DNA of 64,000 nt, from assembly GCA_035578155.1 (NCBI GenBank), contig JAPWDM010000016.1, positions 4,108,501-4,172,500 of the forward strand, given 5' to 3'. Numbering within the stretch: position 1 is the first letter of the stretch; every line of letters starts with the position of its first letter. Shown here piece by piece: positions 47,441 to 62,505 of the stretch. The DNA is from Brachynemurus nebulosus. Lineage: Eukaryota; Arthropoda; Insecta; Neuroptera; Myrmeleontidae. The notes below the pieces were generated by a model. The model did not search any database. It was not told where the DNA came from and was given only the letters and a program-made list of their open reading frames with translations. The position numbers and the translations under genes are program-made.

Positions 47441-48118
47441 CGTAAAATTCTAGAATATTCTAATCGTCAACTAGCAGAGATATCAAAAAACAGACTTCAT
47501 CGGTGAATTGGTTATTAAAAAAGAGATTAAACAGCGCAGTTTGACAAAAATTCTAGAATGTTCTATTTGTCAACCAGCAAAGATATTGAAAAATCAATTG
47601 TACCATTTAATTGTCCATTGAAAAAGAGGTCAAATTACACATTTTGACAAATGTTCTGGAATATTCAATTCGTCAATTAGCAAAGATATTCAAAAACAGA
47701 CGTCGCCATTGTATTAGCTACCAAAAAAGAGACCAAATAACACATTTTGAGAAATGTTCTAGAATATTCTATTTGTCAACTAACAAAGCTATTGGAAAAT
47801 CTACTGCACCACTTAATTGTCCAACCGAAATTAAACTAATGTAAACCAAATGTCCGATTTTGACAAACAATTTTTGCTATTTGACAAATAGAATATTCTA
47901 GAACATTTATCAAAATGTGGTATTCCGTCTTTTATTCGATGACCAATTAAATAGTGCAATCGATTTTTCGATATCTTTGTTAGTTGATGAATAGAACATT
48001 CTAGAATTTTTGTCAAAATGCGCTGCTTAATCTAATTTTTAGTACCCAATTCAATAGTCAAGTTTATTTTTTGGTATCTTTGCTAGTTCACGAGTAGAAT
48101 ATTCTAGAATTTTTGTCA
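47441..48118. repeat. Head-to-head repeat array, about 105 bp units, seven copies
   Basis: Four units run in plus orientation (47441-47830) and three in minus orientation (47875-48118), meeting near 47850. Each unit contains a TTCTAGAATATTCTA core, a TTGTCAACTAGCAAAGATAT block and a GACAAA block. ORFs in the array are translations of the repeat. Confidence 0.8.
47448..48110. promoter_or_regulatory. Seven heat-shock-element trimers (TTCnnGAAnnTTC)
   Basis: Perfect three-unit matches lie at 47448-47460, 47551-47563, 47654-47666 and 47757-47769 (TTCnnGAAnnTTC), and at 47891-47903, 47994-48006 and 48098-48110 (GAAnnTTCnnGAA). Spacing within each half is 103-104 bp. The consensus is that of heat-shock factor sites; whether they are bound is unknown. 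Confidence 0.6.
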
Positions 48119-48410
48119 GCTTCCACTATTTGGCGTCTTTTACGCTGATGAATGCGATAGTGAAGTTGATTTTTCGAGAGTTTTCTAAAAGTCGTCACTC
48201 ATATTCATTAGTATAACATTTGATTTCCTTTGTCTACACAACCGAATTTTAGGTTAAATTGTCTCTTAAGATTATATTGTTTTAAATAAGTTCAGATAAT
48301 GTTTACCAACCCCCGAAACAAAAGTTTACCGACGCCCCTGATCTTCCGATTTTACGTACTTCCCCTTAAATTTGCACCGACCACTACGTAAAATTGGATT
48401 TGTGGTATAT
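48119..48410. other. AT-rich stretch between HSE array and LINE chain
   Basis: No gene. CACTACGTAAAATTGGATTT at about 48381 partly mirrors 47225-47245. Confidence 0.4.
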
Positions 48411-48828
48411 TATAGACTTTACGCCAACCTGGCGCTCACATTGTCAGTAGGATAGTATTGGGTAACTTTCACCTATACCAGCATTATACAAGATATTAAG
48501 CTCTGTGAAAGGGTAATGTGCCAAACCAACCCGTAAAAGCGCCGTAGTACATTCGCGGACGGGTTCGTCACATCACTCCTTATATTGTTGTTATTTTTGC
48601 TTGAAACGAGGTGTTATGCGTCTATTTTGGTGTACACTGGGTCGTACGAAGAGACTTTCGTGGGAGGGTAGATGTTGGCTCAATGACAGACAGCTGTGAT
48701 AGCCTAGTTCGTTTTCGTGTCCTCAGAGGAGTGGTAGGAGTAGGAACAGAGGGAAGGGAAAGGACTGTTTGTGTGTGTGTTCGTGTATGTGTGTGGATGT
48801 GTCGTTCTATTTTACGTTTCTTGGTGTA
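48411..48828 (-). mobile_element. R4/Dong-like LINE, 3' fragment (copy a)
   Basis: The 3' end matches 56238-56655, including AGACTTTACGCCAACCTGGC and the threonine/histidine-rich C-terminal coding tail. It is cut at 48829 by a (TTA)n tract. Its 3' junction (ATATTATAGAC) lacks a long (TTA)n, unlike the other copies. Confidence 0.75.

Positions 48829-48861
<33 letters not shown>
48829..48861. repeat. (TTA)n microsatellite between LINE copies a and b
   Basis: About ten TTA units. The boundary on the right (CCAAGGAAGTTCACGATAC) falls in the reverse transcriptase region of copy b. Confidence 0.9.
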
Positions 48862-50859
48862 CCAAGGAAGTTCACGATACTTGGGTGTATTTTGTACAGC
48901 TCCAATACTCTCCGCAACCAGGAGTGCGGGACCGAATCAAATGCCTTTTTATAATCAATAAACGCTGTGTACAGGTTACGTTTTCTCCCTTTCGCTTGTT
49001 CCAGTACTACGGAGTCAATCAGAAGCTGCTCTTTACAGCCTTGTGACCTCTTTCGACATCCCTTTTGTTCTTCTGTCAGTATGGTGTTAATCTGACAATG
49101 CTCATTGATCTTTTCTGCCAGACAGGACGTCAAAATCTTATACACTGTAGGCAAGCAGGTGATAGGCCTATAATTCGCAGGATTTTTTGTATCACTGTTT
49201 TTAGATTTCATGTATGTGATACCCTGCGTTAGGAACTTCGGTGTCAGGTTTGGTGTTCTTATAAATAGTGTAAAGTATTCAGCGAGATACTTGTGTGTTG
49301 ATGTAAAGTGTTTGAGCCAGTAGTTTTGTATGTTGTCGATGCCAGGTGCCTTCCAGTTATGCGATCTCTGTAAAGCTCTGGAGACGTCCTCTGTTGTAAT
49401 GTCAGTATAGGGCATCTCCGGAAGATGTTCGTTATTCCTGTACTCTGTATCGATCCAGCTGGCTTTGTCATTATGGTCAATGGTGTTGGACCATATATTC
49501 GCCCAGAAACTATGGAATGCGTTCTTCTCCGGTAGACCATTACTGTCAGTTACCGTGTTCGTTAGAGACTGATAAAACCGTCTCTCGTTTCTACTGAACG
49601 CTTGGTTTTGTCGTCTGCGTTCAGTACTGGTCTTATATCTTCGTAAGCGCTTCGCTAGTGCTGTTAATTTTTGGTGAAGCGTATCTCTGATCTCTGTGAG
49701 TGTTTTATTGGGTTCCTCGTATTGTGTGTGTACTGTGTGTTTGCGTAATATGTCGTGTATGTATTTGTTGAGCCGTTTGGACCTCGTACCCTGTTGGTAT
49801 ATTGGGTGATCCTGCCGAGGTTGCATCGGATGTTGCTGATGCGTTTATTCAATCGTGTTTTCCAGGCAGGAGTTTTGTGTTCCTTCGAGTTGTGCACTAC
49901 AGGTGGTGTTACATCGGACCCGTTACAACGTATAGCTGCAACGGCTCCACAATAGATAGCTGTGTGTAACTCGATACAATTGTCACATGTTTCCAAGTGT
50001 TTAGGCAGTATTGTATTGTTTAATATCTCAACGATCTCAGCCAATCTACGTGAGGTGTGTTGTTTAGGCAACAAGTACCTATGTGTGGGGTCCGTCCCTT
50101 CAAATTCAGTAAGCGCTGTGTTAAATTCCAGTTCGATCTTTTGCAGTAGGGTATCATTTACTGCTGTCTCATGGTGGTCAGGCCCATTCTCGACAATTTG
50201 TTGAGTGTCGCTTTGTGTGGGGCTCTCCATTTCTGGTGGGCCGTCGTCCTGACTTTCTTCATTTTGAGCAAATTGATGTGCGACTTGTGTTTTAATGGTG
50301 TTTATGAGGGAGGAAGGGATGAGGTTATTGGTAAAAATGACACGTTTTTGGTCTGCCAGTCTCTGTTCAGTAACGCGACTTAGGTGAGCGCGAACTCTTG
50401 ATGTAATTTTGTACGGTAACCAGTTTTGTCCGTTTCAAGTCTAGTAACTTTGAAGTATGTGCGTACGATGAATTCATTCAATTCATCTGTCCATTGCATA
50501 CGCACACGCTTCTTACCAGCTTTAGTGGTCCCCAAAGGATGCTCCGAGGAAACACTTAAAGTCGGCTGAGCCAAAGGTGTTGGGGGCTCCGTAAGTAGGG
50601 CAGTAGCATTTTGGCTGAAGGTGTTGTTACAGCTGACAGGTGGCTGCCTAGAACCCAGCCTGTCGTCACCGCGATCTAAGCTGTCACATTCAGTGGTGAC
50701 CCTGATGCGCCCGGTCGCTCCACCGGCAGCAGCATTTTTCCGAGGCTTTTCTTTTCTTAACTTCTCCATCCTAATGGGTTGTCCTTTTAGTCGCCTTTTA
50801 CGACAAGCAGGACTTACTGTGGGCAAATTCTGCAAAGTGAAGCCCCCACCCACAGGGCG
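48862..50859 (-). pseudogene. R4/Dong-like LINE, 5' half with frameshifts (copy b)
   Basis: It starts at the same 5' end as the full copy (CAGGGCG next to TTA repeats) and stops within the reverse transcriptase, before the YMDD loop. Three overlapping minus-strand ORFs (from the 5' end to 50380, 50230-49664, 49826-48807) replace the single frame of the intact copy. One break is a short deletion near 50385. The other is a two-base insertion near 49800, within the word TTGGTATATTGGG. RT block FIDYKKAFDSVPHSWL is preserved. Nonfunctional. Confidence 0.85.
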
Positions 50860-50881
50860 TTTATTATTATTATTATTATTA
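50860..50881. repeat. (TTA)n microsatellite between LINE copies b and c
   Basis: Seven TTA units followed by the poly-T (3' poly-A on the minus strand) of the next copy. Confidence 0.9.
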
Positions 50882-52386
50882 TTTTTTTTTTTTTTTTTTA
50901 TTAAAATTGGAGTACTGCTGTCGGTGGATGGCGCGGTCAGCAGCACCCGGCGGCATCGCCATCTATGGGCATGCACCGCCAAACATAGTAGAAAGATAAA
51001 AAACATACACAAAACAGACAGGAACACATAAATGCAATAGACAGCGGACAAAACATACACATAATAAAATACATCGATGGGCCCTGCCATCCCAGGGCTT
51101 CATAGAGCGGACAGTCCTTGATGGCGGTACGCTAAGTGCTAGCCAGAGCGTCCGGTCACCAAGGTCTGAAAACCAACGATGAAACTCCGAGGTATAAAGG
51201 GCCTCGGAGTGGAGAAAACTGACTAGAAATATCGCTCAAGTAATATCGCAAAAAAAGGAAAATCTTATTACGTCACTGGGGAGCCACAGGCCGACCAGTG
51301 CCGCAATAAGTAATTAAAAACAATACCACAGCGGCACAACAAAATATCATAGATAAAAATAAAAATTGATGTACTACCTCGGGTGGAAAAGGCCCTCAGT
51401 AGTACATCGTTAAAACAAAACAGATTAAAAACAATCTCATTAAAAAATAAAACAACAATATCACAGATTTCAGAACATTTCTTGCTCTATGGCACGATTC
51501 CGCTCCCCATAGTCTCGACAATTCCGAAATGGCTTCGTCAACACCTAGGAACTCACACGTGTAGGGACAGTGACATCTGATTACTGAGCAACATGTACTG
51601 TTCTGTTAGATAACTGATTACTGGGTGCATGTGCCGTTCTGTCAGATGTCGGGGTCAACCCACACGGGAGACCGGTAAGATAACTAGGCCCCGTTCGTCC
51701 GAGTCGAGGCTACAGAGAACGGAATAATGCCACAGAGTATCACAGAACGACAATCTGAACTATGTTCGTATTACTTCAACGGGGCGGAAGCCGTCACATC
51801 GATGACCACGAACGCATCCATACGAGGGACGACGACGTCTCCTTACTGGGCGAGTTCGCTCAAGCCTTTCGGGTAGACGTCGACTCGCACGAATGGCTGA
51901 TGAGAACGAGTGCGTCGCGAGCCGCATTCCTACATCGAAACAACAAGAACAAGGCTAGAGAAACATCACAGAGCCCGCAACATTTACAAAAATACCACCA
52001 CAGGCATAAGAACCCAGGGTGGAATAACAAGAATCACAGTTATGGAATCATCACAGCTTGGTTAAGGCAATAAAATCACAGACAAAGTATCACACTTTTT
52101 GACTCGTCTGACGCGATTCACGAACTTGGGAAACATGCCCATACCAGCTACTACATTCACATCCGTCTGTCAATTCAGTATATAGTCAGCCCCAATACAT
52201 AACTAAACACAATCTGGACATACGGTGAAGGTTCGCACAATACGGGAGTGTTACACTGTGGATCTTACGACATTCATCCTTGTCGAAAAAAATACCAGAG
52301 CCCCGATTAGCCTGCTTGCCGAAGCTAACAGTTGCCCGCCAAGCACGTAGTCTAAGACTGGACGTGAGGTTGGATTTATACCCGGC
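50882..52386 (-). mobile_element. LINE family 2 fragment (copy c)
   Basis: Poly-A 3' end on the minus strand (poly-T 50882-50899), then the shared 3' end with hairpins (to about 51415), then a body shared with 1508-3126 but not with copy d. It ends at CCCGGC next to (ATT)n. No recognised domain. Confidence 0.7.
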
Positions 52387-52404
52387 ATTATTATTATTAT
52401 TATT
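52387..52404. repeat. (TTA)n microsatellite between LINE copies c and d
   Basis: Six units, then a T-rich tail of the next copy. Confidence 0.9.
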
Positions 52405-53803
52405 TTATTTTTTTTGATTAAAATTGGTATACTGCTGCCGGAGGATGGCGCGGTCAGCAGCACCCGGCGGCATCGCCAACTAAGGGCATGCGCCGCCAAA
52501 CACGAAAAAAATAAAAACAACACGTAAAGACAGGAACACATAAATGCACTAGACAACGGACAAACATACACATATAAAATCCAACGATGAGCCCTGCCAT
52601 CCCAGGGCTTAAAAAGAGCGGACAGTCCTTGGTGACGGTACGATAAGTACTAGACAAAGCGTCCAGTCACCAAGGCCTGAAAACCATGGCTGAGACTCCC
52701 TCCGAGGTGTAAAGGGCCTCGGAGTGGAGAGAACCGACTAGAAAACACAAAGACTAGAGATATAAATCACAATAGTAATCACAGATAATACTTATTACGC
52801 CTCTGGAGAGCTACAGGCTCGTCAGCGACGCAATAAGGAGTTAAAACAATACCGCTGTAGGGCCATAACAACAGGCCTACAGCGGTATAACAAAATATCA
52901 CAGATAGTAAAAACAAGTGATGTACCACCTCGGGTGTAAAAGGCCCTCGGTGGTACATCGTTAAAAAGAAATAACAACAACAAAGTAACACGTATGAATA
53001 ACAAAATACCACTAAGGGTGTAAAAGGCCCTTGGTGGCATAACCAAAGACTAAAAGTACTCTGCCAGACCAGCTGGAACAGGGTATTGTTAATAAATTAA
53101 GACAATCACAAAACTTTATGAACATAAAATTTAAAATGGACTGGTATAAAATTTACAATCGGGGGAGAATCAAAAGACGACTTGAATAAAAACTGAGATG
53201 TTAAGCCCCTTAAAGTCTCTGAAGAAGATGCGAATTTCGGAGAAATTCAAGCATCTTTCTTTCAGAGACAGCATCATAAGATAAAGCTTCGGCTACACTA
53301 TCTGGGAGCTGCAGCCTTTGGCGCAATGGCTCAAGGGCTACACATTCCTCAACTATATGCCTCACGGTCAGCGCCGTCACGTAGGCGGCGCTCCTTGGCT
53401 GATCCTCACCGGCGAGAAGATGACGATGTGTTAACGCCGTGTGGCCCAAGCGAAAACGCGTCAGGGCCACACTCTCTCGCCGGCTCAGGTTTACAGGTGC
53501 CGGAGTTCTTCGAACCTCAAGTTTCACCTGTCTGAGCTTAGCCGTGAGGTTGTTCCACTCACGTTGCCATTTTTGATCAATCGCGGATCGTATGCTCACT
53601 CTCAGATCCTCTGGGCGTATGGCAATGTCCTGTGGCTCACCGACTTCGGCTGCATGACGTGTTGCCTAGTCGGCGAGCTCATTGCCAGGTATCCCTACAT
53701 GTCCGGGAATCCAAAAGAAGGTGATAGACTTTTGGCGGAGCATGTAGAGATACGTCAACATGTTCTGCACCAGTGGATCGATGGTATGAGAGTGGCAGAT
53801 CGC
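52405..53803 (-). mobile_element. RNase H-bearing LINE, 5'-truncated (copy d, family 2 tail)
   Basis: This minus-strand copy starts inside an RNase H domain and ends in a poly-A/T-rich tail beside (TTA)n. About 800 bp of 3' noncoding sequence follow the coding end. The last ~500 bp are shared with copies c, e and the copy at 1508-3126. Confidence 0.8.
53210..53803 (-). pseudogene. C-terminus of LINE Pol: RNase H end plus GHT/HxxxC region
   Basis: The first part (53803 to about 53666) reads ...MLRQKSITFFWIPGHVGIPG followed by NELAD, the typical end of a LINE RNase H domain. Coding continues in another frame to 53210 with KLRQVKLEVRR, LTRFRLGHTALTHRHLL and TVRHIVEEC, the C-terminal block of I/Jockey-superfamily elements. 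The usual Cys pair of that block is replaced (GEDQPRSAAYVTAL). A frameshift or sequence slip separates the two parts. It is a truncated relic and cannot act alone. Confidence 0.8.
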
Positions 53804-53836
53804 ATTATTATTATTTTTTTTTTTTTTTTTTTTTTT
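53804..53836. repeat. (ATT)n and poly-T between LINE copies d and e
   Basis: Four ATT units, then T22 that forms the poly-A end of copy e on the minus strand. Confidence 0.85.
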
Positions 53837-54808
53837 AGTTAAAATTGGGGTACTGCTGCCGGTGGATGGCGCGGTCAGCAGCACCCGGCGGCATCGCCAA
53901 CTAAGGGCATGCGCCGCCAAAACTCAGTAGCGATAAAAACAACACATAAAGACAGGAACACATAAATGCAATAGACAATAGACAACATACACATATTAAA
54001 ATTCAACGATGAGCCCTGCCATCCCAGGGCCTAAAAAGTACGGACAGTCCTTGGTGGCGGTACGCTAAGGGCTAGCCAGAGCGTCCGGTCACCAAGGTCT
54101 GAAATCCAACGATGAATCTCCGAGGTGTAAAGGGCCTCGGAGTGAAAAATATTGACTAGAAATATCACAGGAAAAGCGAAATCTTATTACGTCACTGGGG
54201 AGCCACAGGCCGACCAGTGCCGCAATAAGTAGTTAAAAACGATACCGCTGAAGGATCACAACAGCAAGCCTACAGCGGCACGACAAAATATCACAGATAA
54301 GAACAACAATTGATATACCACCTCGGGTGGAAAAGGCCCTCAATGTACATCGCTAAAATAAAACAAATTAAAATCAATCTTATTAAAAATCAAAAACAAC
54401 AATATCACAGTTTTCAAAATTTCTTGCTCTGTGACACGATTCCGCTCCCCATAGTCTCGACAATTCCGAAATGGCTTCGTCAACACCTAGAAACTCACAC
54501 GTGTAGGGACAGTGACATCTGATTACTGAGCAACATGTACTGTTCTGTCAGATAGCTGATTACTGGGTACATGTGCCGTTCTGTCAGATGTCGGGGTCAA
54601 ACTACACGGGAGACCGGTACGATGGCTAGGCCACGTTCGTCCGAGTCGAGGCTACAGAGAACGGGACAATGCCACAGAGTACATATTTAGCGCTGGTTGA
54701 ACTCCACACACCAGATACTAAAAAATACCTGGTCTTAGCTCGGGGACCCGGGAGCGCTACTTCCCAAATTGTCGTAGCAACCGGGTGTTACAACAAGCCC
54801 CTGGGGGT
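53837..54808 (-). mobile_element. LINE family 2 fragment (copy e)
   Basis: It matches 1521-2350 closely through the hairpin region and the block ATGGCTTCGTCAACACCTAG, then departs near 54680 in a short unique segment ending CCCCTGGGGG beside (TTA)n. No recognised domain. Confidence 0.7.
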
Positions 54809-54826
54809 TTATTATTATTATTATTA
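54809..54826. repeat. (TTA)n microsatellite between LINE copies e and f
   Basis: Five to six TTA units. Confidence 0.9.
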
Positions 54827-55756
54827 TAGACTTTTACGCCAACCTGGCGCTCACTACTCAGTAGGACAGTACTGGGTAACATTCACCTATACCGGCATTA
54901 TGCAAGGTATTAGGCTCTGTGGAAGGGTAATGTGCCAAACCAATCCATAAAAGTACCGTAGTACATTCACGGACGGGTTTGTCACATCACTCCTTATATT
55001 GTTGTTGTTGTTGCTTGAAACGAGGTGTTATGCGTCTATTTTGGTGTACACTGGGTCGTACGACGAGACTTTCGTGGAAGCGTAGATGTTAGCTCAATGA
55101 CAGACGGCTGTGATAGCCTGGTTTGTTTTCGTGTCCTCAGAGGATAGGTAGGATTAGGGACAGAGGGAAGGGAAAGGACTGTTTGTGTTTGTGTGTGTGT
55201 TCGTGTATGTGTGTGGATGTGTCGTTCTATTTTACGTTTCTTGGTGTAAATGTGTTCTGGTTCATCAAATTGCTCATTAAGATCGGGTGTTCCTGGAATT
55301 GCGCGTTTAGATGGTACAGAGGTTGACGGACCTTGTGTGTTATTGAGTTGGGGAGGATTGTGCACCAGAGCGGTAACAGTGACAGTGCGGCAGTTGGCCG
55401 ATCCTCCCTCTCCATCAGACGAATCTGGATCTGTATGTGTGTTAGGTGTTTGTGTTCCAGTGTTAGCGTATTGTATGTTTATGTATGTGTGTTGTGTGTC
55501 TGTAAGATGAGTGTCAGTGTGTTGTTCACTCACTGTAGATGGCTCAGATGGAGTAGAAACAGATCTTGTCAGAACAGTGCTATCACATATCGCAGTCGGA
55601 TTCGTATTACTGAGGAACTTCCGTACTATACGACACGTGTTTATGATCACTGCCTTTTGCATAGTGACATATGTGTACTTTGGGAGACCCAAGAGGCTCA
55701 AGCTATTGTGTAGTGTGTGTGGAATGACCCCGGTGGCACTGAGTACTATTGGAACA

Positions 55757-55757
<1 letters not shown>
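54827..55757 (-). pseudogene. R4/Dong-like LINE, 3' fragment (copy f)
   Basis: It matches 56238-57158 of the full copy. A 221-codon minus-strand ORF (55701-55036) keeps the C-terminal segment from SLLGLPKYTYVTMQKAV onward, including the Thr/His-rich tail. The 5' break is at GTACTATTGGAACAA beside (TTA)n, after the endonuclease domain. Too short to be active. Confidence 0.85.

Positions 55758-55814
<57 letters not shown>
55758..55814. repeat. (TTA)n microsatellite between LINE copies f and g
   Basis: About 19 TTA units. Confidence 0.95.
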
Positions 55815-55816
<2 letters not shown>

Positions 55817-56190
55817 AATCGCCATCCCGGCGTTCACTACCTCAGCAGTAGAGCTGGGTACTTTTCACCTATACCGGCCAGCGCAAGGTATTAGGTTCCT
55901 TGGGTATACGTCCGTCCTTGGTCGTGTGACTACTTCCTGCGTGGATGTTTAGGTGGGAGCGTAGATGTTTGCTCTGATATGGCTTGCGAAGCAAGCTTAG
56001 TACGTTTACGCGTCATCATAGGATGGGTGGAAGTTGGTGTAGAGGGTGGGGGTGGGACTGTTTGTGTTAGTGTGTGTGACGGTGTGCATGTATGACTGTG
56101 TTTGACTATTTTCCTTGTCCTGGTATAAGTGTTTTCTGGGTCGTCAGATGGCTCTTCTATGTCGGGTGTAACTGGGGTTCTGCGCTTGGG

Positions 56191-56191
<1 letters not shown>
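55815..56191 (-). mobile_element. 3' fragment of a second R4/Dong-like subfamily (copy g)
   Basis: It is diverged from the main family but aligns in order. The 3' ends TCGCCATCCCGGCGTTCAC and ACGCCAACCTGGCGCTCAC correspond, as do the hairpin-like CACCTATACCGGC blocks. The minus-strand coding tail retains the pattern PVTPDIEEPSDDPENTYT...RKIVKHSH, parallel to the tail of the full copy. Confidence 0.75.

Positions 56192-56237
<46 letters not shown>
56192..56237. repeat. (TTA)n microsatellite at the 3' end of the full Dong-like LINE
   Basis: About 15 TTA units. Confidence 0.95.

Positions 56238-61315
<5,078 letters not shown>

Positions 61316-61377
<62 letters not shown>
61316..61377. repeat. 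(TTA)n microsatellite, right end of LINE chain
   Basis: About 20 TTA units, after which the inverted-repeat sequence begins. Confidence 0.95.
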
Positions 61378-61379
61378 GA

Positions 61380-61884
61380 GTCCGTAAAGTAGTCAGAAAT
61401 AATAACTGTTTAGGACATCATATTTCTGATGTCTTAAATAAGACTTCTTCAAGAATTCATTTAGATGTCCTAATATCGTTTAAATTATTTTTGTTAGTGG
61501 TTTCTATAGAAGACATCAGAAATATGAGCTAATTCTGAAGTCAGACATAAGAATTCTTTGAGACATCAAACTTAGGAAGTCCTAAACAGCTCCTAAATCG
61601 ACACATAAGATATTTTTAAGAATTCATAAAGATATCTTTCTGATGATGTTTTCTGAGATCTTAAATATAACTCCCTTAAGACATCTTTAAGCAGTCTTAT
61701 TTAAGAAGTCCGAAAGACGTCAGAAAGAAGATGTCTATTTGATATCATTAAATTGAATTTATATTTAAGATATCTTTAAGAACTTCTTAAAAAAGATGTC
61801 TGAAAGATGTCATATTTACAGTTCAGAAAGATATCTTAAAAAAGATTTCATAAAGACATCTTTCTGACTTTTGTGCTCACTGGG
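61380..61884. repeat. Right long inverted repeat of the 15.8 kb segment
   Basis: Reverse complement of the pattern at 46125-46533, ending ACTGGG (inverse of CCCAGT). Short words GATATCTTTAAGA and TTCTGATGTCTT recur in both orientations within it. Confidence 0.65.
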
Positions 61885-62179
61885 AAGCTTTATATAGCTC
61901 TTGTGATTTTCGAACTACAATGCAAAGGGTAGTGGCGAATAAGCATGAGTAGAAAAGCCCCCGCACGAATTTTGCTGGTTTTTTCTGCTAACTGCTATCG
62001 ATATAAGATTGAAATTGTTTGAGTTTCAGCCTTTAAAAACTCAGCCCTTGGAGGTAAGAAATTATTTTCTGAAAATCGAAATAACTGATGTCTTTTGAAT
62101 GGCTTGACGGATTTGGCTGAAATTTTTGTATATTTCAAATACCTCTAATTGTCAGACAAAATTACCAGCTAAAAATAAA
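61885..62179. other. AT-rich stretch, nothing recognised
   Basis: No ORF or repeat boundary. Confidence 0.5.
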
Positions 62180-62505
62180 GTAAAAAAATGTTTTTTAAGA
62201 AAAAGCTTTTATTTAAAAATGGGCTAAAAAAAATAAAATAACTTTTAAGTAAAGTTTGAAGCATTATGCAACATACAATAATTTATAAAAGCTTGAGGCG
62301 TTATCATTAATTATTTCTGTTTTAGATGTAAGTGTAGCTATTTTACTTTTTAGTAATTACCAAACTTAATTAAATGCCTCAAGCTTTTATAAATTATGTT
62401 GCATATTGCTTCAAACTTCACTCAAAAGTTATTTTATTTTTTTTAGCTCATTTTTAAATAAAAGCTTTTTTTTAAAAAACATTTTTTTACTTTATTTTCT
62501 ACTTT
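62180..62505. repeat. Palindromic MITE-like hairpin, about 140 bp arms
   Basis: AAAGTAAAAAAATGTTTTTT...AAAAGCTTGAGGCGTTATC pairs with AATTAAATGCCTCAAGCTTT...AAAAAACATTTTTTTACTTT around a centre near 62335. The arms differ at a few positions. No target duplication defined. Confidence 0.8.

Noticed and set aside
47611..48016. Small ORFs with similar sequences on opposite strands
   Set aside because: They are translations of the repeated HSE unit in both orientations, not related genes.
49755..50383. Plus-strand ORFs opposite the Dong-like copies (also 56525-60250)
   Set aside because: Shadows of the minus-strand polyprotein; the same shadows appear in each copy.
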